From positions 1 to 64,000 of the forward strand of contig NZ_BCRD01000005.1 in the NCBI RefSeq assembly GCF_001552415.1: a stretch of DNA of 64,000 nt. Reading direction: 5' to 3'. Made by a program: the position numbers and the translations under genes. Below the pieces are notes generated by a model. The model was not told the origin of the DNA. It ran no database searches and was given only the letters and a program-made list of their open reading frames with translations. This stretch comes from Corynebacterium xerosis NBRC 16721 = ATCC 373. Its GTDB lineage: Bacteria; Actinomycetota; Actinomycetes; Mycobacteriales; Mycobacteriaceae. Positions 25,085-34,050 of the stretch are shown piece by piece. The stretch's first letter is position 1. Each line of letters starts with the position of its first letter.

Positions 25085-26530
25085 TCAGGCCAAGTCGCCG
25101 ATGATCTTCGCCGCCGCCGCCTTGGCGTCGGCGATGCACGCCGGAATGCCCGGGCCGCGATGCCAGGCGCCGGCGGCCGCCACGCGCGGGGCGACGTCGA
25201 GGGCGGCGTCGGCGAACCGCATCAGGTCGCCGTGGCCGGCGTCGTAGCGCGGAATCCCGCCCCACCAGCGCTGCACGACTACCTCGGTCGGCTGCGCGTC
25301 GAAACCGGTCAGGGACTTCAGGTCCGCCAGCGCCTTCGCCGTCAGCTCCTCGTCGGGCAGGTGGACCAGTTCATCGTCGCGGAATCGCCCGAAGGAACCG
25401 CGCACGACGGCTCCCCCGCGCTCCCCGAGATGCGGCCACTTGCGCGACGAGAAGGTGAAGGCCTTCGCATCGACGTCGGCGTCGGCGGCGATGAGGATGC
25501 CCGAATACTCCGGCAGACCCTCGTCCGTGTCGAAGCACATGGCCACCACGGCCGAGGACGCCAACTCGATGCCGCCGATGATGTCGGCGGCCTCCGGGGC
25601 GACGTTCGACAGCAGTGCGCCGGTCGTCGGCGCGGGGGCGGCGAGCACGACGGCGTCGGCGCGGATGACGCGGCCGTCGGACAAGGTCACGTCCTTGCCC
25701 GCGGTGCCGTCGGCGGCGTCGGCCACCGCGTCGACTCCCGTGCCCAGCTCCAACTCCGGCGCGGAGAGTTCCACCAACCGGTCGTAGACGGTGCGGTAGC
25801 CGGACCGGAACGTGCGGAAGATCGGCGCGGCGACGGTGCCGGAGGCCAGGCGGGCCTCGTTGGCCTCGCGGCGCTGGTCCAGAACGCGCTGGGCGGCGGC
25901 GGTGAGGCTGATCGGTTCGCCGGCGGCGGTCATGGTGTCCAGCATCGCCGCCAGCTGCGGCACGGTGGCCCGCAGACCGAGATCCCACGCAGAGCTGGAG
26001 TAGACGCCGCCGAGCAGCGGCGACACCAGATGGTCGACGACCTCCTCGCCGAAACGGGACTCCACCAGCTGGCCGAGGTTGACGTCGTCGCCCTGCACCC
26101 AGTGCATGGGCGCGGTCGACTGCGGATCGGCCTCGGCGTCGATGCGCGTGCACGTCGCCTCGGACAGCAGGCCGTGCAGGCCCTCGGAGGTGGCCGGCAC
26201 GCCCATCACCGTGGTGCGCGGCATCGAACGCAGCTCGTCGGCCGCGAAAATCATCGACGGCAGTCCGGACGGCTCGACCAGCTCATCGGCCAGGCCCAGT
26301 TCGGTGAAGAAGTCCGTGGCGTCCTGGCGGAAGCCCAGGTACGCCTCGGCGCCGACCTCGATCGGGCCGCCGTCGACGTCGACCGTGCGCAGCTTGCCGC
26401 CGACGCGATCGGCCGGATCCGCGACGATGATGCGCGCGCCCGGGCCCAGCCCGCGGCGCAGTTGGTGCGCCGCGACCAGACCGGTGAGCCCGGCACCGGC
26501 GATGACGACGGTCAGGGGCGCGGCGCTCAC
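25085..26530 (-). CDS. hemY: Coproporphyrinogen III oxidase (HemY/CgoX, protoporphyrinogen-oxidase fold)
   Basis: FAD enzyme that oxidises coproporphyrinogen III to coproporphyrin III in monoderm bacteria. The 481-residue protein has the dinucleotide motif VIAGAGLTGLVAAHQL (about 8-23), the FAD-contact VGGKLRTVDVDGGPIEVGAEAY, and a C-terminal GPGIPACIADAKAAA segment. The GTG start overlaps the hemE stop by 4 bp, which decides it against the much longer open frame. With hemE and hemQ it supplies most of the haem route; hemH is not in the window. Confidence 0.93.
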   Translation of the reverse strand: MSAAPLTVVIAGAGLTGLVAAHQLRRGLGPGARIIVADPADRVGGKLRTVDVDGGPIEVGAEAYLGFRQDATDFFTELGLADELVEPSGLPSMIFAADELRSMPRTTVMGVPATSEGLHGLLSEATCTRIDAEADPQSTAPMHWVQGDDVNLGQLVESRFGEEVVDHLVSPLLGGVYSSSAWDLGLRATVPQLAAMLDTMTAAGEPISLTAAAQRVLDQRREANEARLASGTVAAPIFRTFRSGYRTVYDRLVELSAPELELGTGVDAVADAADGTAGKDVTLSDGRVIRADAVVLAAPAPTTGALLSNVAPEAADIIGGIELASSAVVAMCFDTDEGLPEYSGILIAADADVDAKAFTFSSRKWPHLGERGGAVVRGSFGRFRDDELVHLPDEELTAKALADLKSLTGFDAQPTEVVVQRWWGGIPRYDAGHGDLMRFADAALDVAPRVAAAGAWHRGPGIPACIADAKAAAAKIIGDLA

Positions 26531-27624
26531 AGTTCGTGCACCATCTTGACGGTGCGGGTGATGGCGTCGGCGTCGGTGTTCGGCGGCACGCCGTGGCCCA
26601 GGTTGAAGATGTGGCCGCGGGCGGTGCCGCGGTCGATGGCGCGGTCGGCCTCGCCGCAGATGCGGCGGACCTCCGCCTCGATGGCCGCGTCGCTGGCGAA
26701 GAACATCGCCGGGTCCAGGTTGCCCTGCAGGACGCGAGCGTGCTCGGCGCGGTCGCCGGCCGGGTCGGCGGCGGCCAGTGCACCGGAGATGCGGGCCGCG
26801 GCGTCGTCGAGCGGGACGCGCCAGTCGACGCCGACGACCTCGGGACCGGCCTCGGCCATGGCGCCGAGCAGCTCGCCGGTGCCCACGCCGAAGTGGATGC
26901 GCGGGACGCCCGCGTCGGCGACCTCGTCGAAGATCGCCTTCGAGTGCGGCAGGACGTGGCGGCGGTAATCGCGCTCGGTGAGGAAACCGGCCCACGAGTC
27001 GAACAGCTGCAGGGCGTCGATGCCGGCGTCGATCTGCGCGCGCAGGAAGCCGGTGACGATGGGCGTGATGCGGCGCATCAGCGTGTCCCACAGCTCCGGC
27101 TCGGAATGCATGAGCGCCTTGGTGCGCTCGTGGTTGCGCGACGGGCCGCCCTCGACCAGGTAGGACGCCAGCGTGAACGGGGCGCCGGCGAAGCCGATGA
27201 GCACCTGCTGGTCCGTCAGTTCGTCGAGGATCCGGGCGATGCCGTCGGCGACCGGCTTCAGGCTGTCCGGGTCCAGCTCGGGCAGGCGCTCGATGTCGGA
27301 GGCGGTGCGCAGCGGCTCCGCGACGACCGGGCCGCGGCCGGCGACGATGTCCAGGTCCACGCCGGCGGCCTTGACCGGCACGACGATGTCCGAGAACAGG
27401 ATGGCCGCGTCGACGTCGTGGCGGCGCACCGGCTGCATGGTGATCTCCGCCAGCAGCTCCGGGTTGAAGCAGGAGTCGAGCATCCCGACGTCCTTGCGGA
27501 TTTCTCGGTACTCGGGCAAAGAACGGCCGGCCTGGCGCATGAACCAGACGGGGCGGCGCGACGGCGTGCGCCCGGCGGCGGCCTCAAGGAACGGGGCGTC
27601 GGACAACTGGCGGCGATTAGACAT
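26527..27624 (-). CDS. hemE: Uroporphyrinogen decarboxylase
   Basis: Converts uroporphyrinogen III to coproporphyrinogen III. The 365-residue protein has the signature RRPVWFMRQAGRSLPEYRE (about 23-41), ILFSDIVVPVKAAG and the C-terminal FNLGHGVPPNTDADA. I start at MSNRRQLSDAPFLEAA by similarity to relatives; a GGAGG just before that ATG is very close, and an ATG six codons upstream is possible. It heads hemE-hemY and is divergent from the DUF3000 gene. Confidence 0.94.
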   Translation of the reverse strand: MSNRRQLSDAPFLEAAAGRTPSRRPVWFMRQAGRSLPEYREIRKDVGMLDSCFNPELLAEITMQPVRRHDVDAAILFSDIVVPVKAAGVDLDIVAGRGPVVAEPLRTASDIERLPELDPDSLKPVADGIARILDELTDQQVLIGFAGAPFTLASYLVEGGPSRNHERTKALMHSEPELWDTLMRRITPIVTGFLRAQIDAGIDALQLFDSWAGFLTERDYRRHVLPHSKAIFDEVADAGVPRIHFGVGTGELLGAMAEAGPEVVGVDWRVPLDDAAARISGALAAADPAGDRAEHARVLQGNLDPAMFFASDAAIEAEVRRICGEADRAIDRGTARGHIFNLGHGVPPNTDADAITRTVKMVHEL

Positions 27625-27706
27625 GCCTCCATCATGCCCCATCCGGCATCGGCGACAACGCGGCCCCCTTGCGGCGCGCCTCCCCTATGCGGCGTGATCG
27701 CGCCGC

Positions 27707-27712
27707 TACATT
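27707..27712 (+). promoter_or_regulatory. -10 box of the DUF3000 gene (leaderless)
   Basis: TACATT ends 8 nt before the GTG start at 27721. Confidence 0.45.
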
Positions 27713-27720
27713 CAAGCACC

Positions 27721-28296
27721 GTGACCGCCACCGAATCCGCTCCGCAGCCCTTCCGCGACGCCGTCGAGTCGATGCACGCCGCGCACGTGCGCGCCGAGAT
27801 TTCGCTGAGCGACATCAGGCCCCCGCAGAAGCTGGCCCCGTTCAGCCACGCGGTGGGGTTGGAGGTGCTCCATCCGGAGACCGACATGGTGCCCGAGACC
27901 TCCGAGGGCGACGCCTTCGGCCGTCTGATCCTCCTCCACGACCCCCGCGCGGACGACACGTGGGACGGGACCATGCGCCTGGTCGCCTACATCCAGGCCG
28001 ACATGGACGCCGACGTCGCCTCCGATCCCCTGCTGCCCCAGGTGGCGTGGCAGTGGCTGACGGAGGGTTTCGAGGATTGCGGCGCCGGCTGCAGCAACCT
28101 CGGCGGCACCGTGACCACCACCAATTCGGTGCGCTACGGCGAGATCGGCGGCCCGCCGGAGGCCTTCCAGCTGGAAATGCGCGCGTCGTGGACCGCGTCG
28201 GGCGACGACCTGTCCCCGCACGTCGAGGCTTTTTCCCGCGTTCTGGCCAACGTCGCGGGACTGCCGCCGGAGGGCGTGGCCCAGCTGGGGCGCTGA
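27721..28296 (+). CDS. DUF3000 domain protein
   Basis: Actinobacterial protein of unknown function, conserved between hemE and the RNase D/dxs genes. The 191-residue soluble protein has no membrane helix or signal. It contains FGRLILLHDPRADDTWDGTMRLVAYIQADMD and the Gly/Cys segment EDCGAGCSNLGGTVTTT (cysteines three apart). The GTG start is fixed by the -10 box 8 nt upstream. Followed by a motif-containing terminator. Confidence 0.85.
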   Translation: MTATESAPQPFRDAVESMHAAHVRAEISLSDIRPPQKLAPFSHAVGLEVLHPETDMVPETSEGDAFGRLILLHDPRADDTWDGTMRLVAYIQADMDADVASDPLLPQVAWQWLTEGFEDCGAGCSNLGGTVTTTNSVRYGEIGGPPEAFQLEMRASWTASGDDLSPHVEAFSRVLANVAGLPPEGVAQLGR

Positions 28297-28339
28297 CGTC
28301 CCGGCCGCCGGGCGTGCCCGGCCGAATGCAAAGGAACCG

Positions 28340-28350
28340 CTTGACGACGA
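28340..28350 (+). repeat. GCTTGACGAC(G) copy, left arm of the DUF3000 terminator
   Basis: The exact 11-mer occupies 28339 or 28340 to 28349/28350 by my count, on the plus strand, sense to the DUF3000 gene. Confidence 0.8.
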
Positions 28351-28361
28351 TCCGGGGGATC

Positions 28362-28372
28362 CGTCGTCAAGC
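28362..28372 (-). repeat. GCTTGACGACG copy, right arm of the DUF3000 terminator
   Basis: Exact 11-mer on the minus strand, sense to the siderophore ATPase gene, so each convergent gene has one. Confidence 0.85.
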
Positions 28373-28390
28373 GGTTCTTTCGTGAAAGCC

Positions 28391-29146
28391 CTAGTAGTAG
28401 ACGGCCAAGCGACCGCGGGGACCGTCGACGACCTCGACCGGGGTGTCGAAGACCTCGGTGAGGATGTCGTCGCGCATGATCTCCTCCGGCGTGCCGAAGT
28501 GAACGATGCGGCCGTTCTTCGCCGCGCAGATCCGGTCGGCGTAATGGCCCGCGAAGTTGATGTCGTGCAGGACGATGACGACCGTGCGGCCCAGCTCCGT
28601 CGCCGCGCGGTGCAGGTGCTGCATCATCTGCACCGAGTGGCGCATGTCCAGGTTGTTCAGCGGCTCGTCGAGGAGGATGTAGTCGGTGTCCTGCGCGAGC
28701 ACCATTGCCACGTACGCGCGCTGGCGCTGGCCGCCGGAGAGCTCGTCGAGGTAGCGGCCCTCCAGCTCCGTGAGGCCGAGGAAGTCGATGGAGCGGGTGA
28801 TGATCTTCTCGTCCTCCGCCGTGATGCGGCCCTTGGAGTACGGGAAACGGCCGAAACCGACCAGCTGGCGCACCGTCAGGCGGGTGACGAAGTGGTTCTC
28901 CTGGCGCAGGATGGACACGATCTTGGCCAGGTCCGCCGACTTGGTCGACGTCACGTCGTAGCCCGCGACCTCGATGGTGCCCTCGTCCATGCCGACCAGA
29001 CGGCCGATCATGGTCAGCAGGGTCGACTTGCCCGCGCCATTGGGGCCGACGAGGGCGGTGACTCCCCCGGCCGGGATCTCCAGATCCACGGGGCCGATGG
29101 AGACCTCGTCGTTGTAGTGCTTGGCGACGTTGGTCAGCGTGATCAC
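28391..29146 (-). CDS. Iron-siderophore ABC transporter ATP-binding protein
   Basis: Energises uptake through the two FecCD-type permeases. The 251-residue protein has Walker A GPNGAGKST (about 35-43), the Q-loop in LRQENHFVT, signature LSGGQRQRAYVA (about 135-146), Walker B YILLDEPLNNLD and the switch His in VLHDINFA. The GTG start overlaps the permease stop by 4 bp. Last gene of the operon, closest to the YclP/CeuD type by overall appearance. Confidence 0.92.
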   Translation of the reverse strand: MITLTNVAKHYNDEVSIGPVDLEIPAGGVTALVGPNGAGKSTLLTMIGRLVGMDEGTIEVAGYDVTSTKSADLAKIVSILRQENHFVTRLTVRQLVGFGRFPYSKGRITAEDEKIITRSIDFLGLTELEGRYLDELSGGQRQRAYVAMVLAQDTDYILLDEPLNNLDMRHSVQMMQHLHRAATELGRTVVIVLHDINFAGHYADRICAAKNGRIVHFGTPEEIMRDDILTEVFDTPVEVVDGPRGRLAVYY

Positions 29147-30285
29147 AGGCGGCCCTTTCGGAGAATGTAGGCGAGGAAGAACGAGCCACCGACGACCTCG
29201 ATGATGATGCCGACGGAGCCCTCCGCGTAGAAGAAGTTCTTCAGCACGAAGTAGGAACCCGACAGCACCACGAAGCCGACCAGCCAGGCCATCGGGAAGA
29301 CGTGGCGGTGGTCGTAGGTGTCGGCGAGCTGGTACGCGATCATCGCGACGAGGAAGCCCAGGAAGGTCATCGGGCCGACCAGGGCGGTGGACACGGCCAT
29401 GAGCATCGACACCATGATCAGGACGATGATGGTGTCCTTCTTGTGGTTGATGCCCAGGTTGGTGGCGGTTTCGCGGCCCAGGCCCAGGACGTTGAGCTTG
29501 GTGGAGCGCAGCCACAGGACGGTCCCCGCGAACGCGATGATCGGGAGGCTGACCAACAGGTAGTCGGTGTCGGCGTTGGCGATGGAGCCGATCAGGCGCG
29601 CGGTGAGCACGTCGAACTCGCTGGGAGTGAGCATGCGCTGCATGAACGTCGACAGCGCGCCCATGCCGCCGCCGAGGATGATGCCGACCAGCAGCATGAT
29701 CTGCAGATTGCCGAAACGGCCGCCGAACAGCCAGCCGTAGAGGATGGCGGAGAAGACCACCATCACCGCGACCTGGCCCAGGAACTGCGGGGTGCCCGTG
29801 ATCGCGGCGACGCCGGCGGCGCCGATGAAGAACACCGCGGCGGTCTGGATGACCACGTACAGGGACTCGAAGCCCATGATCGACGGCGTGAGGATGCGGT
29901 TGTGCGTCACCGTCTGGAACGCCACCGTGGCCGTGGCCTGGCAGAACGCGACGACCAGCATGACGGCGAGATTGCTCAGGCGCATCTCGGCGATGAGCCA
30001 GAAGCCGCGGGAGCCGAAGGGCATGGGGTTGCCCCAGGCGAGGTTGGCCGTCGCGAAGCCCAGCGCCAGGAGGGCCAAGACGCCGAAGATGATCCAGTAG
30101 CGCTTCCGGGCGCGCGGCGTCGGCAGCGGGCCGGTGCCGGGGCGGTCGGCGCTCTTCTTCGCCTCGTGGTCCTTCTCGGGCGCGGCGTCGGCGACGTCGA
30201 ACTCGTCGATGCCGGCGACCTCCGAAAACTCGGCGAAGGCGTCCTCCGACAGCTCCGGGGTCGTGCGGTCGATCGCGGTGCTCAT
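29143..30285 (-). CDS. Iron-siderophore ABC transporter permease (FecCD type), second
   Basis: Polytopic membrane subunit. The 380-residue protein begins with an unusual acidic cytoplasmic tail of about 60 residues (DEFDVADAAPEKDHEAKK), then about nine helices. It has FecCD hallmarks such as RLSNLAVMLVVAF and NLGINHKKDTIIVLIMVSMLMAVSTALVGPMTFLG, the EAA-like coupling region. The ATG has GAGGAG upstream. It lies between the other permease and the ATPase. Confidence 0.9.
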   Translation of the reverse strand: MSTAIDRTTPELSEDAFAEFSEVAGIDEFDVADAAPEKDHEAKKSADRPGTGPLPTPRARKRYWIIFGVLALLALGFATANLAWGNPMPFGSRGFWLIAEMRLSNLAVMLVVAFCQATATVAFQTVTHNRILTPSIMGFESLYVVIQTAAVFFIGAAGVAAITGTPQFLGQVAVMVVFSAILYGWLFGGRFGNLQIMLLVGIILGGGMGALSTFMQRMLTPSEFDVLTARLIGSIANADTDYLLVSLPIIAFAGTVLWLRSTKLNVLGLGRETATNLGINHKKDTIIVLIMVSMLMAVSTALVGPMTFLGFLVAMIAYQLADTYDHRHVFPMAWLVGFVVLSGSYFVLKNFFYAEGSVGIIIEVVGGSFFLAYILRKGRL

Positions 30286-30311
30286 GGTTCGCTCCTCTCG
30301 GCTCCGGCGGT

Positions 30312-31343
30312 TCATGCGCGGCGGCGCTGGCGCAGCAGCAGGGTGATGAAGACCACGGCGCCGACGATCGCGAGAATCGTGGACACCGGGATCTCGAACG
30401 GGCGGATGATGATGCGGCTGATGATGTCGCAGACCGTGACCACCGAGATGCCCAGCAGGCACACCCACGGCAGGTTCGAGCGGAGGTCGTCGCCGCGGAA
30501 CATGGACACGATGTTGGGGACGATGAGCCCGAGGAAGGGCAGGTTGCCGACGACGACCGTGACGATGCCCGTGGCGATGGCGATGAGGCCCGTGCCGATG
30601 AAGACGATGCGGCGGTAGTTGAGGCCGACGTTGGTGGCGATCTCCTCGCCCAGGCCGGCGACCGTGAAGCGGTCGGCGACGAAGAAGACGAGGACCACGA
30701 CCACGGCGACGAGCCACAGCGGCTCGTACTGGCCCTTGAGCACCGAAGTGAACGATCCGGCGAACCAGATGCCCAGACTCTGCAGCATGTTCGTGGACAA
30801 CGCGATGTAGCTCGACACGGCGCCGACGACGGCACCGAGCATCATGCCGACGATGGGGACGATGACCGACGATCGCAGGGTGACCCGGCGCAGGAACGCG
30901 AAGAACACCATGGTGCCCAGGAAGGCCGCGACGACGGCGGCGGTCATCTTCACCAGGATCGACGACTCGGGGGCGACGATCATCACCAGCAGCAGGCCCA
31001 GGCCCGCCCATTCGGTGGTGCCGGTGGTCGTCGGCTCGACGAAGCGGTTCTGCGTCAGCAGCTGCATCACCAGGCCGCACATCGCCATCGCGGCGCCGGC
31101 CAGCACCAGGGCGATGGTGCGGGGCACACGGGTGATGCCGAACATCTCGGCGCCGTCGTCGGTGCCGAAGATGTCGTAGACGCCGATGAACAGCGACGTG
31201 GCCACCAGGGCCGCCGTGACCAGGATGCCGATCAGCAGGGGCCATGTGAGAAGCCGACCCTTAGCCGCCGCGGGAGCGGCTGCGGGGTCGGCGCCGTTCC
31301 GCGCGTCGTGCGCGGCCGGCGGGTTCGTGCTCGGTGCGGTCAT
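30312..31343 (-). CDS. Iron-siderophore ABC transporter permease (FecCD type), first
   Basis: Polytopic subunit pairing with the next permease. The 343-residue protein has about nine helices, with the FecCD landmarks RVPRTIALVLAGAAMAMCGLVMQ (about 74-96) and GLNYRRIVFIGTGLIAIATGIVTVVVG followed by LPFLGLIVPN. The N-terminus is Ala/Pro-rich. I start at the ATG 31341-31343; a GTG 11 codons upstream is open. 147 bp containing a hairpin separate it from the binding-protein gene. Confidence 0.9.
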   Translation of the reverse strand: MTAPSTNPPAAHDARNGADPAAAPAAAKGRLLTWPLLIGILVTAALVATSLFIGVYDIFGTDDGAEMFGITRVPRTIALVLAGAAMAMCGLVMQLLTQNRFVEPTTTGTTEWAGLGLLLVMIVAPESSILVKMTAAVVAAFLGTMVFFAFLRRVTLRSSVIVPIVGMMLGAVVGAVSSYIALSTNMLQSLGIWFAGSFTSVLKGQYEPLWLVAVVVVLVFFVADRFTVAGLGEEIATNVGLNYRRIVFIGTGLIAIATGIVTVVVGNLPFLGLIVPNIVSMFRGDDLRSNLPWVCLLGISVVTVCDIISRIIIRPFEIPVSTILAIVGAVVFITLLLRQRRRA

Positions 31344-31456
31344 TCGGTTACGGCTCTCGGATTGCGGGGTAGGCACGGGATGTCTGCGGGCATCGCGTCA
31401 CCGGACGTGACGTGGCCCCGCGGCGCCGTGGCGTCGCCGGGCCAGATCCGACCGAT

Positions 31457-31482
31457 GGCGCGAACCGGGTGTGGTTCGCGCC
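31457..31482 (-). terminator. Intercistronic hairpin after the siderophore-binding gene
   Basis: Perfect 10-bp stem, GGCGCGAACC (31457-31466) with GGTTCGCGCC (31473-31482). It has no U-tract, so it more likely protects the upstream message or attenuates transcription than ends it. Confidence 0.5.
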
Positions 31483-31489
31483 GCGGGTG

Positions 31490-32488
31490 CTACTTCTTCT
31501 CCAGGGCGTCGGCCAGGGAGTTGAAGAACTCGGTGTAGGTTTGGATGCCCTCATCCACGTAAGTGTACTGCGGCATGTAGATGATGCGATCCTCGGTCAC
31601 CGCGGTGACGTTCTTCAGCGCGGCGGAGTTGGCGATCAGCTCGTTGGCCGGGGTGTACTCCTCGCCGTTGTTCTCGGCGGTGGCGGCGTCGCGGTCCATG
31701 ACGAGCATGATGTCCGGGTTGGAGTCCGCGATGGCCTCGACGGAGATGTCGTCGCCCTCGTGGTCGGTGGAGGCGTTCTCGACCTCCAGGGCCGGGGTCA
31801 GGCCGAGGATCTGGAAGATCGGGCCGAGGGAGCGGCCGGAGCCCGGGGCGGCGTAGTTGACGTTGCCGCCGGAGGTGATGACGCCCATGACCTTGTCCTG
31901 CTTGTCGTAGGCGGCCTTGGCGCGCTCGATCGACTTGTCGAAGTCCTCGATGAGCTTGTCGGCCTCGTCCTGCTTGCCGAACATCTCGCCCAGGGCGGTG
32001 GTCTGGCGGCGCAGCTCCTCGTCGAACGGCTTGTCCTCGCGCGGCGTCAGGTCGACGATGGCGGCCTCGGGGGCGAGCTTGGCGAAGTCCTCGCCGTACT
32101 GCGCGAAGCGCTGGCCGTTGATGATCAGGTCCGGCTCGACGGCGACGACGGCCTCCAGGTCGGGCTCGCGGTGCGTGCCCAGGTTCACGATGGAGTCGTT
32201 GGTCTTGTAGTCGAGGTTCGGCGGCATCAGGTTGACGGGCGCGGCCGCGAGCTCGATCCCCCAGTCCTCCAGGGTGCGGAAGACGCGGTTGTCGGTGGCG
32301 ACGACGTTCTCGGCGGGGACGGTGACCGTCTGGGTGCCGAAGTTGTCCTCGATCTGCACGGTGGCGGTCTCGCCGTTGGCGGCGGCCTCGGTGCCGCCGT
32401 TCGAATCGTCGGAGCAGGCGACGAGGCCGAAGGTCAGCGCGGCGGCCGCGGCGACGGCCACGGTGCGGCGGCGAAGCGTGGTGATCAA
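31490..32488 (-). CDS. Siderophore-binding lipoprotein of ABC transporter
   Basis: Extracytoplasmic receptor that delivers ferric siderophore to the permeases. The 332-residue precursor has a lipobox LVACS (about residue 25), then a class III binding-protein fold with VVATDNRVFRTLEDWGIELAA, EAVVAVEPDLIING and the connecting helix KLIEDFDKSIERAKAAY. It resembles the CeuE/YclQ/FatB catecholate group; the ligand is not predictable. It is the first gene of the operon and is preceded by a DtxR-like box. Confidence 0.9.
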   Translation of the reverse strand: MITTLRRRTVAVAAAAALTFGLVACSDDSNGGTEAAANGETATVQIEDNFGTQTVTVPAENVVATDNRVFRTLEDWGIELAAAPVNLMPPNLDYKTNDSIVNLGTHREPDLEAVVAVEPDLIINGQRFAQYGEDFAKLAPEAAIVDLTPREDKPFDEELRRQTTALGEMFGKQDEADKLIEDFDKSIERAKAAYDKQDKVMGVITSGGNVNYAAPGSGRSLGPIFQILGLTPALEVENASTDHEGDDISVEAIADSNPDIMLVMDRDAATAENNGEEYTPANELIANSAALKNVTAVTEDRIIYMPQYTYVDEGIQTYTEFFNSLADALEKK

Positions 32489-32594
32489 GAAATTGACTCC
32501 TCGATGTTTCGGACGTCCTGCCGGCGTGAAGCGGGCCGCGTCCCCAATACGTCAGTGGGATGCCCGGAAGGAAACGAGCGCTTCCCTCTGGGGC

Positions 32595-32613
32595 TTAGGA
32601 CACGCTAACACAA
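32595..32613. promoter_or_regulatory. DtxR box-like operator of the siderophore operon
   Basis: TTAGGACACGCTAACACAA matches 14 of 19 positions of TTAGGTTAGGCTAACCTAA. On the minus strand it covers a -10-like TAGCGT. A second half-site, AACCTAATCTAA, lies at 32627-32638. dtxR itself is at 54856 in this window. Confidence 0.55.
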
Positions 32614-32711
32614 CAAAGGCTGCCCCAACCTAATCTAATTTCGCGTGTCCCCGATCACCTCCCCCCATCCGATCCCCCGCGCGTCACGTGGGGCGCATTC
32701 ACCAGCGGGGT

Positions 32712-32717
32712 TAAGCT
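32712..32717 (+). promoter_or_regulatory. -10 box of the RNase D gene (leaderless)
   Basis: TAAGCT ends 7 nt before the ATG at 32725. Confidence 0.45.
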
Positions 32718-32724
32718 CGTCCTC

Positions 32725-34011
32725 ATGTGCGCAGCCCTGCTCTCGCCCCGCGGCGGAACCCCCGACGTCTTGGTCACCGCCGACGAGATCGCCGATGCGG
32801 GACGACTTCTGGCCTCGGGCAGCGGCCCGTTGGCCGTCGACACCGAACGGGCCTCCGCCTACCGCTACGACGACCGCGCGTTCCTGGTGCAGCTGCGCCG
32901 CGAGGGCGCCGGCACGATCCTCGTCGACCCCGAGACGATGCCCGGCGCCATCGCGGAGGCGGGCCTGGCCGACGCCCTCAACCCCCTCGACTGGGTCGTC
33001 CACGCCGCGGTGTCCGACCTCCCCTGTCTGGCCGACCTCGGGCTGTACCCCGGCAACCTGATGGACACCGAGATAGCCGGCCGCCTCCTCGGCCTGCCCA
33101 AGGTCAACCTCGCGGCCATGACCGAGGAGCTCCTCGGCGTGGCCCTGGCCAAGGGCCACGGTCGCGAGGATTGGTCGACGCGGCCGTTGCCCGCCGATTG
33201 GCTCGACTACGCCGCTTTGGACGTGGAACTTCTGGTGGAGCTTTCCGACGCCTTGAGCACCGCCCTCGCAGAACTCGACCGGATCGACTGGCTGCGCCAG
33301 GAATCCGAGGCGGTTCGTCTGGCCCACGCCCCCGGGACGCACGCCGCGGACGACGGCGAGAAATGGCGGTCGATGCGCGGCGTCGGCAAGCTGAAGCGGC
33401 CGGAGCAGCTGGTGGCGGGCCGTGAACTGTGGCTGGCGCGGGACCGGATGGCCCGCGAGCGCGACGTCTCCCCCGTGTCCGTCCTGCCCCACGACGTGCT
33501 GGCCCTGATCGCCGAAAAGCTGCCGCGCACCGAAAGCGAACTGACCGCCCTGAAGGGGTTCCCCCGCCGGCGGCGCGGCGCCGCGAAACTGTGGATGGGC
33601 GAGCTGCGGGCCGCGCTGGCGCTGCCGCGCGAGGAATGGCCGGCGCGCGAGCGCCCGAAGGGCAAGCCCCGCCCCCACCACCGCACCTGGGAAGAGCGCG
33701 CACCCGAGGCCGCGGCTGTCCTGGAGGCCCTGAAACACGGCCACGAGCTGCTGGCCGAGGACCTGGCGATCGCCCCCGAAACCCTGTTCCGCCCCTCGGA
33801 TCTGCGCGAGGTGGCGTGGATCATGTCCGGTGCAGGCGGCGGCGCAGGAGGAAGTCGGGCCGGAAGCAGAGATGACGTGGCGGTACCGCGCACCGACGGC
33901 GAGGTCCGCGCCCTGCTGGCGAAGCTGGGGGCACGCCCGTGGCAGGTGGACGTCATGGCCGGCCTCGTGTCCGAGGCCGTCCTGCTGCCGCGCAGGCAGC
34001 CGCTGGGCTGA
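32725..34011 (+). CDS. rnd: Ribonuclease D family 3'-5' exonuclease
   Basis: Trims RNA 3' ends, including tRNA precursors. The 428-residue DEDDy exonuclease shows LAVDTERAS (Asp-Glu), AAVSDLPCLADL (second Asp) and LDYAALDVELLVEL (Tyr-Asp), followed by an HRDC domain (about 205-290, ending GFPRRRRGAAKLWMGEL) and a C-terminal extension. The start is fixed by the leaderless -10. It runs towards dxs, ending 39 bp from it; this is one of the few convergent gaps with no 11-mer repeat. Confidence 0.92.
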   Translation: MCAALLSPRGGTPDVLVTADEIADAGRLLASGSGPLAVDTERASAYRYDDRAFLVQLRREGAGTILVDPETMPGAIAEAGLADALNPLDWVVHAAVSDLPCLADLGLYPGNLMDTEIAGRLLGLPKVNLAAMTEELLGVALAKGHGREDWSTRPLPADWLDYAALDVELLVELSDALSTALAELDRIDWLRQESEAVRLAHAPGTHAADDGEKWRSMRGVGKLKRPEQLVAGRELWLARDRMARERDVSPVSVLPHDVLALIAEKLPRTESELTALKGFPRRRRGAAKLWMGELRAALALPREEWPARERPKGKPRPHHRTWEERAPEAAAVLEALKHGHELLAEDLAIAPETLFRPSDLREVAWIMSGAGGGAGGSRAGSRDDVAVPRTDGEVRALLAKLGARPWQVDVMAGLVSEAVLLPRRQPLG

Positions 34012-34050
34012 GCCCGGCCTGGCCCCTGACCGGTCTGGCCTGGTCCCTGA

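Larger units (their letters stand above)
28334..28380. terminator. Terminator built from two inverted GCTTGACGACG copies
   Basis: A 16-bp perfect stem (28334-28349 with 28362-28377) plus an inner ATCC/GGAT pairing. Each arm contains one full copy of the 11-mer. TTT follows at 28378-28380. It serves the convergent DUF3000 and siderophore ATPase genes. Confidence 0.8.
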
